Source of the DNA: Saccoglossus kowalevskii | Lineage: Eukaryota; Hemichordata; Enteropneusta; Harrimaniidae | DNA: 16,650 nucleotides | Direction: 5' to 3' | Assembly: GCF_000003605.2 (NCBI RefSeq) | Contig: NW_003131859.1 | Location: 534,958-551,607, forward strand | Notes under the pieces: model-generated | The model's input: only the letters and a program-made list of their open reading frames with translations | Databases searched by the model: none | What the model was told of the DNA's origin: nothing | Translations under genes and position numbers: made by a program | Part shown: in pieces, positions 1 to 10,530 of the stretch | Layout: every line of letters begins with the position of its first letter | Position numbering within the stretch: position 1 is the first letter of the stretch

Positions 1-29
1 TTGTATTTCATCGAATGTGTAGCATTTCG

Positions 30-57
30 CCCCTGATTATAAGGTAAGTATCAGGGG
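30..57 (+). promoter_or_regulatory. Splice-donor-like motif in a hairpin loop
   Basis: The bases AAG|GTAAGTAT at 41-51 match the metazoan 5' splice-site consensus and are complementary to the 5' end of U1 snRNA at all but one of the positions from CAG onward. The exon side would end at 43. One frame is open from position 3 to 43, so the edge of a coding exon is possible but only about 14 codons are visible. The motif lies between the perfect 8-base arms CCCCTGAT (30-37) and ATCAGGGG (50-57), so the donor would sit in a 12-nt loop. The motif and the arms are seen directly; use as a splice site is inferred and unproven. Confidence 0.3.
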
Positions 58-943
58 ACTGAGCCTACCTAATGTTTACCATACTCTCCACTTTAAACGA
101 TCAGTTCTTTCCAGATTTCGTCCTACTGGCTTTCTAATGTATTATCATGTAATATGACAGGACAACAATACAATGCATTGCCGTGTAATAAACATTTATT
201 GCAGTTACATTTGGTATCTAATCTGGGGGAGGGAATATAGGTGGGAAATTGACTTAATTTCTGATACTTTATCTGTTAAAACTGTTCACACTTAGATATG
301 AAAACAAACCCTAACGGCAAAATAAACTACAATTATGTTTGTGAAATGGAAGTGGCGACCCCGCGAGTTTATCAGCGCTAATTTTAAGTGTTTAAAACAA
401 CCATTGCTCAATGTGGCGCTCTAGTCCGTTCGAACTCGTATTTTGTGGATGTGTTTTTGTATTATAAAAAACAAAAAACAAAAATTAGTTCATTGTAAAC
501 CACAACACACGTGTTTATCGGGTAGAGTTTTAATTAATTCGTTCTGTAATCCTAATACTAAACAGCTTACGATTCAAATCTTGTGACGATTGTTGGTTTG
601 TGGGATGAAGAATACTAGACTTGTGAAAAGATCTGACACCGCTGTATAGTAACACCGCCATGTTGACAGTTCTTCTTAACAGTAGCCACCCTACGTCACA
701 ATCCTTTACTTTTTGGCGTCATATTGTACTCGGCGAAACTAATCCTATAATAAACTGCCGATACATTACGTAAGACAGGTATCGACTGCTACTCGGAGTC
801 GTAGGAGATGTTTGTTGTCATACTTGTTCGGGTGATGTCTAGAAGATGATACTCTATCCTAAATATCATTATACTGGGGGTATATATTCGGGCGGCTATA
901 AGGTGTCGACCATTTAAAATCAAGAGGTGGCTGACAAAATTGT
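58..943. other. Non-coding AT-rich stretch, no gene seen
   Basis: Stops occur often in all frames and no conserved protein motif is visible. It holds a short A-rich repeat (AAAAAAC units near 465-485), an E-box palindrome ACACGTGT near 507-514 and a CRE-like TACGTCAC near 692. The open frame on the minus strand at 789-1022 overlaps the repeat element at 944-1075 and has no recognisable domain, so I do not call it a gene. Confidence 0.6.
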
Positions 944-1075
944 TTAAAGGGCGGCAGTCGTCGCGCCGCGTCCTGATCGATATGGGACTCATAGCGACGT
1001 ACACAACGCGTGTAAAATACATTGTTTGTTTACATGAAATTCGAACACGCGCTGCGCAACGACCACCGCGCTTAA
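944..1075 (+). mobile_element. MITE-like element, copy 1 (132 bp, TTAA-flanked)
   Basis: A GC- and CpG-rich block with imperfect terminal inverted repeats. The left end GGGCGGCAGTCGTCGCGC (949-966) pairs with the reverse complement of the right end, GCGCGGTGGTCGTTGCGC, at 14 of 18 positions. TTAA lies at both edges (944-947 and 1072-1075), consistent with a TTAA target duplication, although TTAA may instead be part of the terminal repeat. The same sequence occurs in inverted orientation at 12323-12455 with about 9 differences. It is too short to encode a transposase, so it would be non-autonomous and mobilised in trans. The repeat structure and second copy are seen; the superfamily is not established (piggyBac-like elements use TTAA, but other elements could give the same edge). 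Confidence 0.72.
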
Positions 1076-3604
1076 AAAAAATGCAAGCTTAGACAGGCAG
1101 GAAGAAAAAAAAAAACACGTTTTTTTTTAAAGAGACTCTTCCAGTTACCCCTATGATTTGAAATATTTGACCCTTAATACACAATGAAAAAACAGAATTG
1201 AATTGAAACACTGAAAATAAACCCTGTTTTGGTGTCTAATAGAGCATATCATTTTTGATAAGCACATATTATACAATTATACGAAAGCGAGAAAAAATAA
1301 CGCTATAACACAACTGACGCGTTTGTCATGCATTTTAATACGCTACTTGTATTCTGCTCACAGGCTTCGTTGTCTGTTTCATCATCTTAGTCAAAATTGT
1401 TTTTTCACATTGCTAGTGTCAATGATTTACTAGTGGACTTATAGAAACACAAATAGTAATTAGCCGCTTGTAAACCGTTCCTCCCCTTCACAGATAACGT
1501 TATGTTTGCCCACATATTGTTTATTCTAAACATTAACCGAAATCCCAATGTTCAAGAATGGAAAAACAGATGAAATCTCCCTACTGTCTTTGTTGTCCAC
1601 CGCCCATAGATAAGCCCTGCTCTCTGTCTGTATTCAGACGTTGAGTAAATTATCCAAGGAAAACTAGACAAACAAAACGGAATATTTTGAGGTATGCATT
1701 TTGGTTGTTGGGTATACATGCTTCGTAAATATGCTGCTCGATACGTGAATTGTTGTGAAACAAGACGCGACTGACCAAAATTCACATTGAGCACAATTAA
1801 TATGGGAAAATTTCGTTTTTAGGGACCATTCATGCCACATATTTCACAAGGAAGTCAGACTGCAGTGAAATTATTTTTTTTAAAAAGACAGCCACAAATC
1901 TGGAAATGTGTAGATTCTCCACTAAATTAAAAGCAACCTAAACATATTAATTCACCAAAACTGCCGCACGCTGTACTAGCCATTTGTCCGCCTGTCAATA
2001 ATAACACATTCACTGCAATGTATCTATAATCAAAACGATCTACAATCATCTTTTTTTATTCACATTTAAAAAATTACATTTTGGATAACGACACTAACTG
2101 TTCAACGATCGGTCTCAATCTTTCGTGTTGTGATATGGGAAGCTCTAGATCGACGCTAAGGGTAGTTGCCTGGTTCGACAACGCGTCGATTAAACCTGGT
2201 GAACGATGGAATTTCTAGTCACATTGACATGCAGTAAAATTCTGAACTGTCACATAGAAGCTAATTATCACGTCATTAAGAGTGACCCATATAGCTGTAC
2301 AACAAACGCGTCGATAGCAAGCGTGTGTTACACCACCAAACATCAAACTTGATACGTGCGATAGGAACATCTAAATTGGAGTGATATTCGAACATTTGAA
2401 GATAAATACGCTAATCCGACTCGCGAGGCTGGAAACAAAACCACATTATCTCTAAGCTAATTTTTAAATCCCCTTCTCGTTATTAAATCACCGTAAGCCG
2501 ACTATCTGATAGCAGATTGCGTTGTATCGTGTTATGTTTATTTCGTTTGAAACGGTGGACGCGGCATTCCACCGGTTTGTTGTGAGATAAACACATTTAG
2601 AGATAGACGTTGGGGGTACCGGGCTTACGCAGTGCCATTCGATATATTATTATCGCTGATAGTTTGACTGTCTGCTTAGCCACTACATATTAGAATAGTG
2701 GACATGTAGGTAGACTACGGGTTTTCTCGTAGACGGGAACCTCGTAAGTGAGAAGCAAATTATTTTATTGAGGAAATCCCTGATGTGGACAACCTTTTTT
2801 GACAGTGGCATTCCGTTAAGGTGGGTAAGGTGGGTGATAAATCAACATGCTATTTTGTATTACTTTCAGACAGAATTCTGAAAATCCATTAATTATCACC
2901 TGGATGTATTCAGTATTTTGATAATTAAGCACCACTGGGTTTTAAATGAGTTCTCTTCACAGACTGATTGTATAGTACATGTTCATATGTGCTTAATTAG
3001 CGGATTTATCAAGGAAAATAGCGAAATAAATTTACAGCAATTGTCCAACGATCACGAATTCTCTGAATTAATGGCCAATTTGACAATTAAGTGAGAATAT
3101 ATCAAACGTATTATAAACAGTAGAGAATTGATGATGGTTCGTCACGGTAAATTAAGCTCACGATCTCTTTTGGTGCTGAAAATGGACAGTTATTAATTTT
3201 TAATGTTATTATAATACATTTAATTGCCTAGTTTTAATGTTTTACGTCATTGAGTTTTGATCACTGGCGCAAATTAATGAAATGCATTTGTTGTACGTAT
3301 TTGCATGTTGTTTGGATTGTTTAGCTGAGCTATGTTTGTGTTAATACCAGTTACTCGGGAGATGTTACTCGGTCGCTGTAATAACGTTCATTTGCCCCAC
3401 TATGTATAATTTTATATGTACGTCTTTTATACACGTGGTCTCTATATCAATATGCGGTGTGCAACGTATAAGGCAATGGCGTGTTTCAATCACACATCTT
3501 CTAGCAACCGTGTTTCAATGTACAATTGGCCCTTTACAACAAGTATTCGCAGCGTCGCAAAACTTATAAATGCCAATTACACTCTCGTAATTTCGGTCAT
3601 CGCC
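1076..3604. other. Non-coding stretch, no gene seen
   Basis: No coding region or RNA gene is recognisable. Just beyond the MITE-like element, an A11 run (1105-1115), CACG and a T9 run (1120-1128) could form a nine-pair A:T hairpin. The sequence ACGCGTCGAT occurs twice, at 2181-2190 and 2306-2315, each preceded by CAA. GGTGGGTAA is duplicated in tandem near 2820-2835. A good splice-acceptor-like tract (TTTTGTATTACTTTCAG) ends near 2869, but no convincing exon with a matching donor follows. The small open frame on the minus strand at 1552-1794 matches no known family. Confidence 0.55.
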
Positions 3605-3619
3605 CATCATCATCATCAT
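3605..3619 (+). repeat. (CAT)5 microsatellite
   Basis: Five perfect CAT units. In one frame they read as a run of five histidines inside a short open frame ending at 3676. Nothing around it resembles a coding exon, so it is treated as a simple sequence repeat. Confidence 0.85.
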
Positions 3620-3716
3620 CTTATGGAAAATCATAGAACGAATGAACAAAATAAAGACGTATATATATCCAATTAATGGATTCAATATGCGGCAGATATT
3701 GAGATTAAAACGCAGG

Positions 3717-3851
3717 CGTGTATGTTCAACAAAACAGACCACACCACCCGTAGAATTTTCAAGTTGGCGACCGCAATGCTATGAATATGCGGGCCTCAAC
3801 CATGAAGGCGACGATGATCATGCTCGTGCAGACCCCGCGGTATACGAATGA
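3717..3851 (+). pseudogene. Possible terminal exon or exon relic (receptor-tail-like)
   Basis: The frame ending at the TGA at 3849-3851 is less AT-rich than its flanks and reads like protein. It holds a WRPQ stretch, then YEYAGL, then an acidic-polar segment (GDDDH), and ends PAVYE before the stop. YAGL fits YxxL, a sorting or phosphotyrosine motif, and with the terminal VYE it recalls the cytoplasmic tails of type I receptors. That family assignment is inference only. Candidate AG acceptors at 3714-3715 and 3736-3737 lack a pyrimidine tract, no AATAAA signal is close downstream, and no other exon is seen nearby. It may be a chance frame, a dead exon, or the last exon of a gene whose other exons lie outside the window. 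Confidence 0.15.
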
Positions 3852-6800
3852 CCGAAACGGAGGGGAGAAGGTTCACCGCAACAACATTGGTTACTGACTT
3901 AGGTTAAATAATGACACTCAAACTTTGAGGAATTGTAAAAAAGTGAGTTTTCTCCAGAGGCGCATAGTATTACACCAGCTCGGATACTTGATACCTTGGG
4001 TACCAAAATTACCCGGATGGATGAAAAAATATTCCCATCCTTCAGTCATTAACAAAATATGTCTCAACAAACTGACTTCAAGATTTTTTGACAAGACGAA
4101 CAAGCAATTTATATTTAGCAGCCGTAGTTTTGGGACGGCGTGGAACTTGAGTTTACGAGATGATTCATGCGAAAACCACTCACGAACAAACATACAATGA
4201 CAGTGCACCTTCAAGCATTTCACTGCACCAAACAGTAAAGGTATTTCCAAAGAATAACACAATTTATCGCAATTTATGTGTCTCCATGGTTACACTATTT
4301 GGGTAGATGCGCAGCAGTGAAATAATGATAGCGTTTGAGTAAAAACAAACTCAGATATTCATTGAAATAACAAACATCCATCGTCAGGTTGCTAAGGGCG
4401 AGTATGAAAGAGATCCATAGAAACAGAGTCGAGTCACGGTATCTATGACTGTATAGTCGTCCTGAAAATACATTGATGCCAGCCTTCATTCACATTCTGA
4501 TTCGCAGAGAAACGTATATTACATCAATGCTCGCGTTAGTATCCCGCAATATTATATAACATCATAGATATGGTTCGGGAGACTGTTTTGGTATCAAGTA
4601 TTATTCACCGTGAACATTTGCGCAGAACAAAGTATTTCCAATTTGGGAAGATCACTTGCGGGCCCGTTAGTGCGGTAAGCATGGCCGATGCTTAGCAATG
4701 CAATTCGATTGACACTATTTAAAATGTAAAACTGACAATTTGACGTTTTAAAGATGCAATATGGACGAGAACATGCATTTTTTGATATTATATTTCTAAT
4801 ACCACACATTGCCGATAGCCTTTAATTTATCATGACTTGAAAACACTGTTCTTGTCGCACAAATCTTAGTATTCGTTCGATGAAACAATGAAATTATCTT
4901 CTACGCATGCGCACTGGATGTTTTGGTACGTACAATAACAAATTTGTCACGGTGGATTTGAGTTTTCATCTGACGAATACTGTTGTTTTTCCAGTAAATG
5001 TAACATTGTTATTTCATGAAAAATCATAGTCTGATTTGGTCAAAAGTATGAACTATTGAGCATATTGCGCATTTAACCAATGCCGTTGTAATGTTTTCAA
5101 GTTTTGTCATTAAAATAAACGCAATTGATGCAGCACGCGCGCCCACTCCTTTTTTAAACAACAAATCGCGATTTATTCAAGTTGAGTATGTATATAATAA
5201 ACAATGATTGTTAACAAATTATTACATACCGAAATAAAGTTGGAAATAGACATGTCTTGGTCCCTGATTCATTAGTATCCTCAATGTTAGTTTTACATAA
5301 GCGTATCGGTTGTTGATTCATCAGTGTTCTCATTGCACAGACTTTATGTTCAACAATCTCCAGAAAATAAGTGGACACTTCACATAGAAAGCACTTGCAA
5401 CGATTACTGTCGTCTTAGGCTGCCAGTCTTATTTTTCGTGAAAGTATCTCACCGACCCCCTTAGCGTTCTGGGTTAACTCCTGACATAAACCAGCGAAGT
5501 ATGCACGCCATTTGCAGTAGACAAGATTTCACTAACACAAATTTTCTGCCCGCTTTAGTGAATTAAAAAAAAAAAAGTTTGTAAACTTTACAGAAGAGTG
5601 TGATTAGCCCGACCCATCGGCAGTCCTTCCTTTTATCGTACGCCCTACTAAGCGCAATCAAAAGTAATACGATAAAAAACTTTACCTCTTGACGAAGTGA
5701 AGGAAATACGCTACTTAAGACCTGTCTTCTTAACCACCGAGATACTCTTTCACTGTTAACTTCGTAAGGGTAGTCTCAGAGCCGAACTCAGTTAGAAGAG
5801 TATGCTGCAAAGCGCATAGCGTGTGAGAAGATTACGTGGCTGATTGCACTTACAGAAAGACTTAAATATGGTTTGACATTGGCTGCGTCAAATGGGTGGG
5901 CTTTACTGACAAAATCACAGATTTTTATTACATCTGCCTCTAGCCAATGGCAGGAGCGCTTAATTCGTCAGCCACAAAGTCGCCAGTTTGAGTTCCCCCT
6001 TCTTTCGAGCCGCTGCCTGTTAGCTTTCATTCAAAGTTTTTTTATGCTGCTTATAGCTCTCTCAATTTGAAGTGGTTAGATAGGACACTATCTTATCAAA
6101 GCAGTGTAGAATGCATTTAAACGTCAATAAAAATAACAGAGCTGAGCCACCAACTTGTAAAAATATCTCAATATTTCGAGCAATCTGGCGCGTAATAAGA
6201 CGGCCATAGTGTACACAGTTGAAAGCTGGTTAAATGGGAAACAAACAAACGCGGACAAAAAATATGCAACAACGCAAACGAGTCTTTACATGTTTTAGTG
6301 TAATTTTATTTACTGGCGATATGGACTCGGGGAGGTGAAATGTTATCTGACCTTTAACCCAATGTATCCTGCAGTTATCTTAATGTTGGCTGGAGGTCAC
6401 TGGGATATGGACAAAGTACACAATGCACATAAGATTGCAAGCGTTGCTGTCCAAACTAACACAACACATCGGGAGTTGTAACTTTAAAAATGTAGTATGA
6501 ATCAACCCCCTGACGAAGTACAGCTACACTGTACGATAAGCAACGTTTTCTAGGACCACGTTGAGTGGTTTCCAACTAAATAATAAGGAGGAAACTTAGT
6601 TTTAAGAATAGTTGAGGACTGTGTATGGATCCAGTTTACAGATAAAACATTCGTTCGATTTATCCCAAGTTACTGCGGATGCTAGTAGTTGTTGTTTTTT
6701 TTCTGTCAAATTTTGCCCGAATACGAGAGGAATGGGAGGGGGCGGTGGCGGTAAACGCATGACAAGCGTAACAGTCATAATGTCATGAAATATGGATAAT

Positions 6801-7200
6801 TGTACTCAACTGATAGAAAGCAAATAATTGTAATAAAACGCGTGATAGTATTTTATATAATTCTTGGGTGACTAATTCTATCATTTGGAGTTTTTGTTTC
6901 ACGACTATTTAAAAGCATTAGCATGAGTTGTAGCTTCCTTTCGGTTACGCCATTTGCAGTCATATACGGGGATTCTTGTATGAATGTACAGCACCGTATT
7001 TTAAAATTTTAAAAAGATGTAATATTCACGATCTTTACAACTGTCACACCCCCGTGTCACCGGGGACGAAGAAAGTGGTCGATGAATAATTCTGAGAAGA
7101 AAAATTATACACAAAATTTTGTCAAAGAAGAACTTGTTTCTACGAGTATCCTAAATCTCAGTAATAGTAATTTTACTCAGTGACAACAATAGGTGATTTT
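3852..7200. other. Non-coding stretch, no gene seen
   Basis: Frames are open on both strands across roughly 3918-4262, but neither translation shows a known domain; the plus frame starts at TTG, and overlapping two-strand openness is usually chance. An NRF1-like TACGCATGCGCA lies at 4902-4913. A strong acceptor-like tract ends at 4994 but is followed by early stops in all frames. A 22-base sequence at 5265-5286 recurs with four mismatches at 5314-5335. A G-rich tract with a GC-box sits at 6734-6751. A CCCCG/CGGGG hairpin lies at 7050-7065. Confidence 0.55.
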
Positions 7201-7620
7201 CCGTACAATTGCGAGATCTCGCGAGATGCATAAAAGACGCGCGTCGAACGTCTGCCGCAAAATTCGAACGATTTGATTTTGAACTAGAATTTCTTTATTT
7301 CGCAGCTTACATTGACCGGCCGATCTTCGACAGAGGAATATTGCTTCCGAATACCCTTACTTAATCGAAATTGCCTATCATCAAATGTGGACAGCACATT
7401 ATTAAGCATGGAAATGTCCCCGAAATACTTTCGCGTTTGTCGAATCCCACGCGATGTTTGACGCGACTACGACGCTATGACCCTTGTTTGTCCTGTTTTT
7501 ACGTTCGATTTCACGCATAACGCGTGATTCTCGCAGTGAACGGAAAATGGTCTATTATATAAAGCGTCACAAGCGTGGTCGTGTGCGGCACGTTTGCAAC
7601 ATGATAGGACAATATTGTTT
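7201..7620 (+). promoter_or_regulatory. CpG-rich island with TCTCGCGAGA motif; candidate promoter
   Basis: I count about 40 CpG in 420 bases, roughly twice what the local base composition predicts; an AT-rich stretch of similar size at 10141-10500 has about 5. At 7217-7226 is a perfect TCTCGCGAGA palindrome, known in vertebrates as a CpG-island promoter element bound by BANP and also linked to Kaiso (ZBTB33). Two bases after it is a TATA-like CATAAAAG (7228-7235). Together these suggest a promoter or 5' exon firing rightward, but the direction rests only on the TATA-like box. Downstream at 7547 an ATG in good context (A at -3, G at +4) opens a basic 39-codon frame ending at 7666 with no recognised domain and no clear splice donor. 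Promoter function is inferred. Confidence 0.4.
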
Positions 7621-7825
7621 TAATGTCACAAACAAAATGTACGGCATTTGTAATCGGTGGAGTTGAACAGAATTTTTTTTTTACATTGTCACAGTATTCG
7701 ATTGTGGAAATATTGTTAATATTTGCAATTATTAAAAATAGATTCACTGTCAGAACTCAAACATTATATTCTGTTGATTAATGTGTAAATAACTTAAAAA
7801 TATATAAGTAGATTTTAATATTAAA

Positions 7826-7987
7826 TACTGTAAACTACTTTATTGCGTGGAATTGACTAGTATTTTCACTGATTTTTGACAAGTTGAATGTAAAATATAG
7901 GAAAAAAGCATATTCACTGGATTTTATTTTCACTTCAGCGAAAATAGCGAAAATTTATTCCAAGTGAAAATAAAGTATTTTACAGTA
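7826..7987. mobile_element. MITE-like hairpin element, TA-flanked (162 bp)
   Basis: The 19-base ends TACTGTAAACTACTTTATT (7826-7844) and AATAAAGTATTTTACAGTA (7969-7987) are inverted repeats with one mismatch. Inside is a second, perfect 13-bp inverted repeat, TTTATTTTCACTT (7923-7935) with AAGTGAAAATAAA (7962-7974), so the right half can fold by itself. The outermost bases are TA on both sides, which fits a TA target duplication as made by Tc1/mariner-type transposases, with the element proper starting CTGTAAA. It is AT-rich, has no coding capacity and is unlike the element at 944-1075. No second copy was found in the window. Structure is seen; the superfamily is inferred. Confidence 0.6.
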
Positions 7988-8096
7988 TTGCGCTCGCTAA
8001 GATAATATGCACATGTCAAAATGCACCGCAATTGGAATATCTCCTTATAGCGGTTGACATCCATTCATTCATAGATCCAAATCACAGAAAGCAGAT

Positions 8097-8110
8097 ATAA
8101 TGATCATTAT
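8097..8110. promoter_or_regulatory. Homeodomain-type palindrome ATAATGATCATTAT
   Basis: A perfect 14-base palindrome containing TAAT-GATC-ATTA, two facing homeodomain cores with a 4-base spacer. Paired-class homeodomain dimers prefer 2- or 3-base spacers, so the match to that class is imperfect. The region is AT-rich and chance is a real alternative. Confidence 0.25.
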
Positions 8111-9600
8111 TTAGACGCCTGTTTGGAGACTTGGTGAGGGTTTCAATTTAATGGCTCAAAACAGACAGCATATCTGTCTGAAATGCAATATCAAGTTCGA
8201 CTACGTTACTGATCATTCACGGTACTGTCGGTAGGGAGGTGGGGGAATTCGTTATCTTATCAGCACATAGCTGTGGTTGTTTAGTTTGGACTGGTAATGT
8301 TCATACTACGTAAGACGGGAGCAACTCTCACGGATAATCATGAATAAATTTATGTCACACAGTCACAGGTTGTGTACGTCGGTGTCTTTGTAGATGTGTT
8401 GTCGTGAAAGGTGTGCGACGCTGCCACTGCTCCTGGGTTTGGTTCGTGGTGTGTACTCCATGAATGACGTGTTCAAACTGAACTATCGCCAGCGCCCTTG
8501 AGGAGGGTGGGGTGGCAGGTTACGCATGTAAGTTCTGAATTTCTCAGAGGAAAGGGAATGTCCACGAAAACCAATGAAGAGAACTTTTATAAAGACTAAC
8601 AACTACTCGTAAGTCATAATGTGTTTTTTTAAGTTCAATCTGAACGAAACACATCAAATGCACAGAATACATCAATGATGAATGTTCGAACAGAACGAAA
8701 AAAACAGCGTTACTTAAGGCTATTTTACCAAAGGTCTGCATTATAAAAAAAAGAGGGATATATTTGTATTTAAATATCATTGGAAAAGGGTTGTTTCTGA
8801 TTTAGCAAAACACTCGTACGTTCTACTTATACCATCCAAGTGCCCCGGGAATCTGCGGTACAATTCCCATAGTAATTCCCATACATGCTACAACGTCCCA
8901 CTCGATATAACTTCTCCCAAAAAGAGTTTTTGTGCAATGTACCACCATGCGTGAAAAAAGTCCCATTTTTTATTATCTAAGCATAGAACAACGCGATTTT
9001 GCCAATTCTGACGGACGCGAGTTCTGCTTTAGTCGCCAAACTTTTATAAACAATCGTAAAAATTAAAAGTGTGACAGAATCAGTAAACCACATTGCACAT
9101 GATCCCAGATGGAACAAAGAAAATACTCTCTTTCAAAAAAAATACTTGTTTTCATGGAATAAGGCTTTTTCTATTCTTTGGAAACAACCCTGTGGATCGT
9201 GGGGTTTCCTGTATCGATAAACTGCGCTGTTACGGCTATTTTTTCAGGGCCGGGATTGTATTTATTTAGTTTTTTCGAAACATTTTGGCATCTAAAGACC
9301 GGTTTACACTCGTTGCCCAATGATTTCCTTTGTGTGTATAATCGCATCGCCAGGATGGGTCTGGTAACGTCGCTTGCCACTAGTCACTCGTCGTCACTGT
9401 TACAGTTTGTTGCTTCGCGTATCCGTTATCATTGTCGCACTGCCCCGTGTGTTGATTGCTGCGTTACTCTAAGAATGAACTCGTGTAAAACGGCTTTTTA
9501 GTTTTTTCGTTTTTAAAATCGTCATCATTTTCACTCAGCACATTTCTAAGTTATTTGATTCATTTTATCCACGTTATTGAAATAAGCACGTCGACAGATA

Positions 9601-9619
9601 TATCGATTTTTAATCGATA
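9601..9619. promoter_or_regulatory. Hairpin with DRE-like ATCGATA arms
   Basis: Perfect 8-base arms TATCGATT (9601-9608) and AATCGATA (9612-9619) separated by TTT. The arms resemble half of the insect DRE core TATCGATA. The function is unknown and the motif is known mainly from arthropods. Confidence 0.25.
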
Positions 9620-10511
9620 ACATTGCTTCCTGTTTACGGGGTACAGAGAACTGACATTCCTAAGTCATCACACATGCTATTAATGTCTAACCCAACGCCC
9701 AGGACATTGTTGTTATCGACATACTTCAAGAAGAGACCCTATGTCTATTCTACATTTTAACTCGCATATCGCCATATTTTATAGCTTTCCCATTAGTCTA
9801 CACATGTTTGCTGTATTTTTCGATAAAACTCCCACATATCAGAATTGTAACGAGGGGTGCCAATGAAATCTGTCAGCAGAGGAGATGAATAGGTCTGTTA
9901 AAAACTTTCATCCCATATTTAAAGTAAATTTCCTACCGATATGCTTGCTTATACGCAGTACTATAATAATAAAATAATTCCTGATGACTTTGACCAACGG
10001 CCACTAAGGCATGCTGCGATTGTTTATTATTTTATGAGAGTTTACAACGGAACACTTTTTTGAAATTTATATTTTGCACTAATAATTGGACGACTTCTAT
10101 AATGGACACATAACGACAGACTCTCAACGCAAGTGTGTTCTTAGCTAGTTTATTTATTTAGATGTTTTTAAATTTTATTATTTATCCATTAACTGAACAA
10201 GCGTATAATTGTAGTTGTTAATTGACAAATAATAATGATAACTCATTATTGCTAACGTATCCCTAAAACAAATAAAATATAATGCAATAAAATGGATTCG
10301 TGTTTCTTATACAGTTTGTTTCCTTTTAAATTAAAAAAGAGCAGAACGAAAAGAATGAAAACAAAAATCAATTGATAAATGATAATATAATATATTTTTA
10401 TTTTATTTTTATTAAGTTTACACAATGTTGATTAAAAAAATTATATTAATGGTGCATATTATTACAATACCTACGTAATGGGGACTATTTCCTAACTGGT
10501 TTTTATTCATA

Positions 10512-10530
10512 CCCTAACCCCCCACCCCCC
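10512..10530 (-). other. C-rich tract, G-quadruplex-prone on the minus strand
   Basis: CCCTAACCCCCCACCCCCC on the plus strand gives a minus strand with G6, T, G6, TTA, G3. That provides at least four runs of three G with short loops, enough for an intramolecular quadruplex, and an i-motif on the other strand. It begins with a telomere-like CCCTAACCC, but one unit is not evidence of interstitial telomeric repeats. Confidence 0.45.

Larger units (their letters stand above)
7988..10511. other. Non-coding stretch, no gene seen
   Basis: No gene is recognised. The longest frame, 9178-9501 on the plus strand (107 codons, starting at TTG), has scattered cysteines and hydrophobic residues but no domain I know. 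Small structures present are a perfect 14-base palindrome at 8097-8110, a CAGACAG/CTGTCTG hairpin at 8162-8180 and a TATCGATT/AATCGATA hairpin at 9601-9619. The part from about 9960 to 10450 is very AT-rich and CpG-poor. Confidence 0.55.

Noticed and set aside
505-515. E-box palindromes (CACGTG near 508, 3433, 12677 and 15354)
   Set aside because: Four six-base matches scattered over 16.6 kb are close to chance expectation and do not cluster.
2850-2870. Splice-acceptor-like tract ending TTTCAG (also one ending at 4994)
   Set aside because: No following open frame with a credible donor, and such tracts are common in T-rich DNA.
3918-4262. Open frames of about 90-115 codons on both strands
   Set aside because: Mirror-image openness on both strands is a composition effect, and neither translation resembles a known protein.
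7430-7452. B-box-like TCGAATCCC suggesting a tRNA
   Set aside because: No A-box, acceptor stem or cloverleaf can be drawn around it.
9178-9501. 107-codon open frame on the plus strand
   Set aside because: It starts at TTG, has no recognisable domain, overlaps an open frame on the other strand and lacks splice or promoter context; most likely chance.
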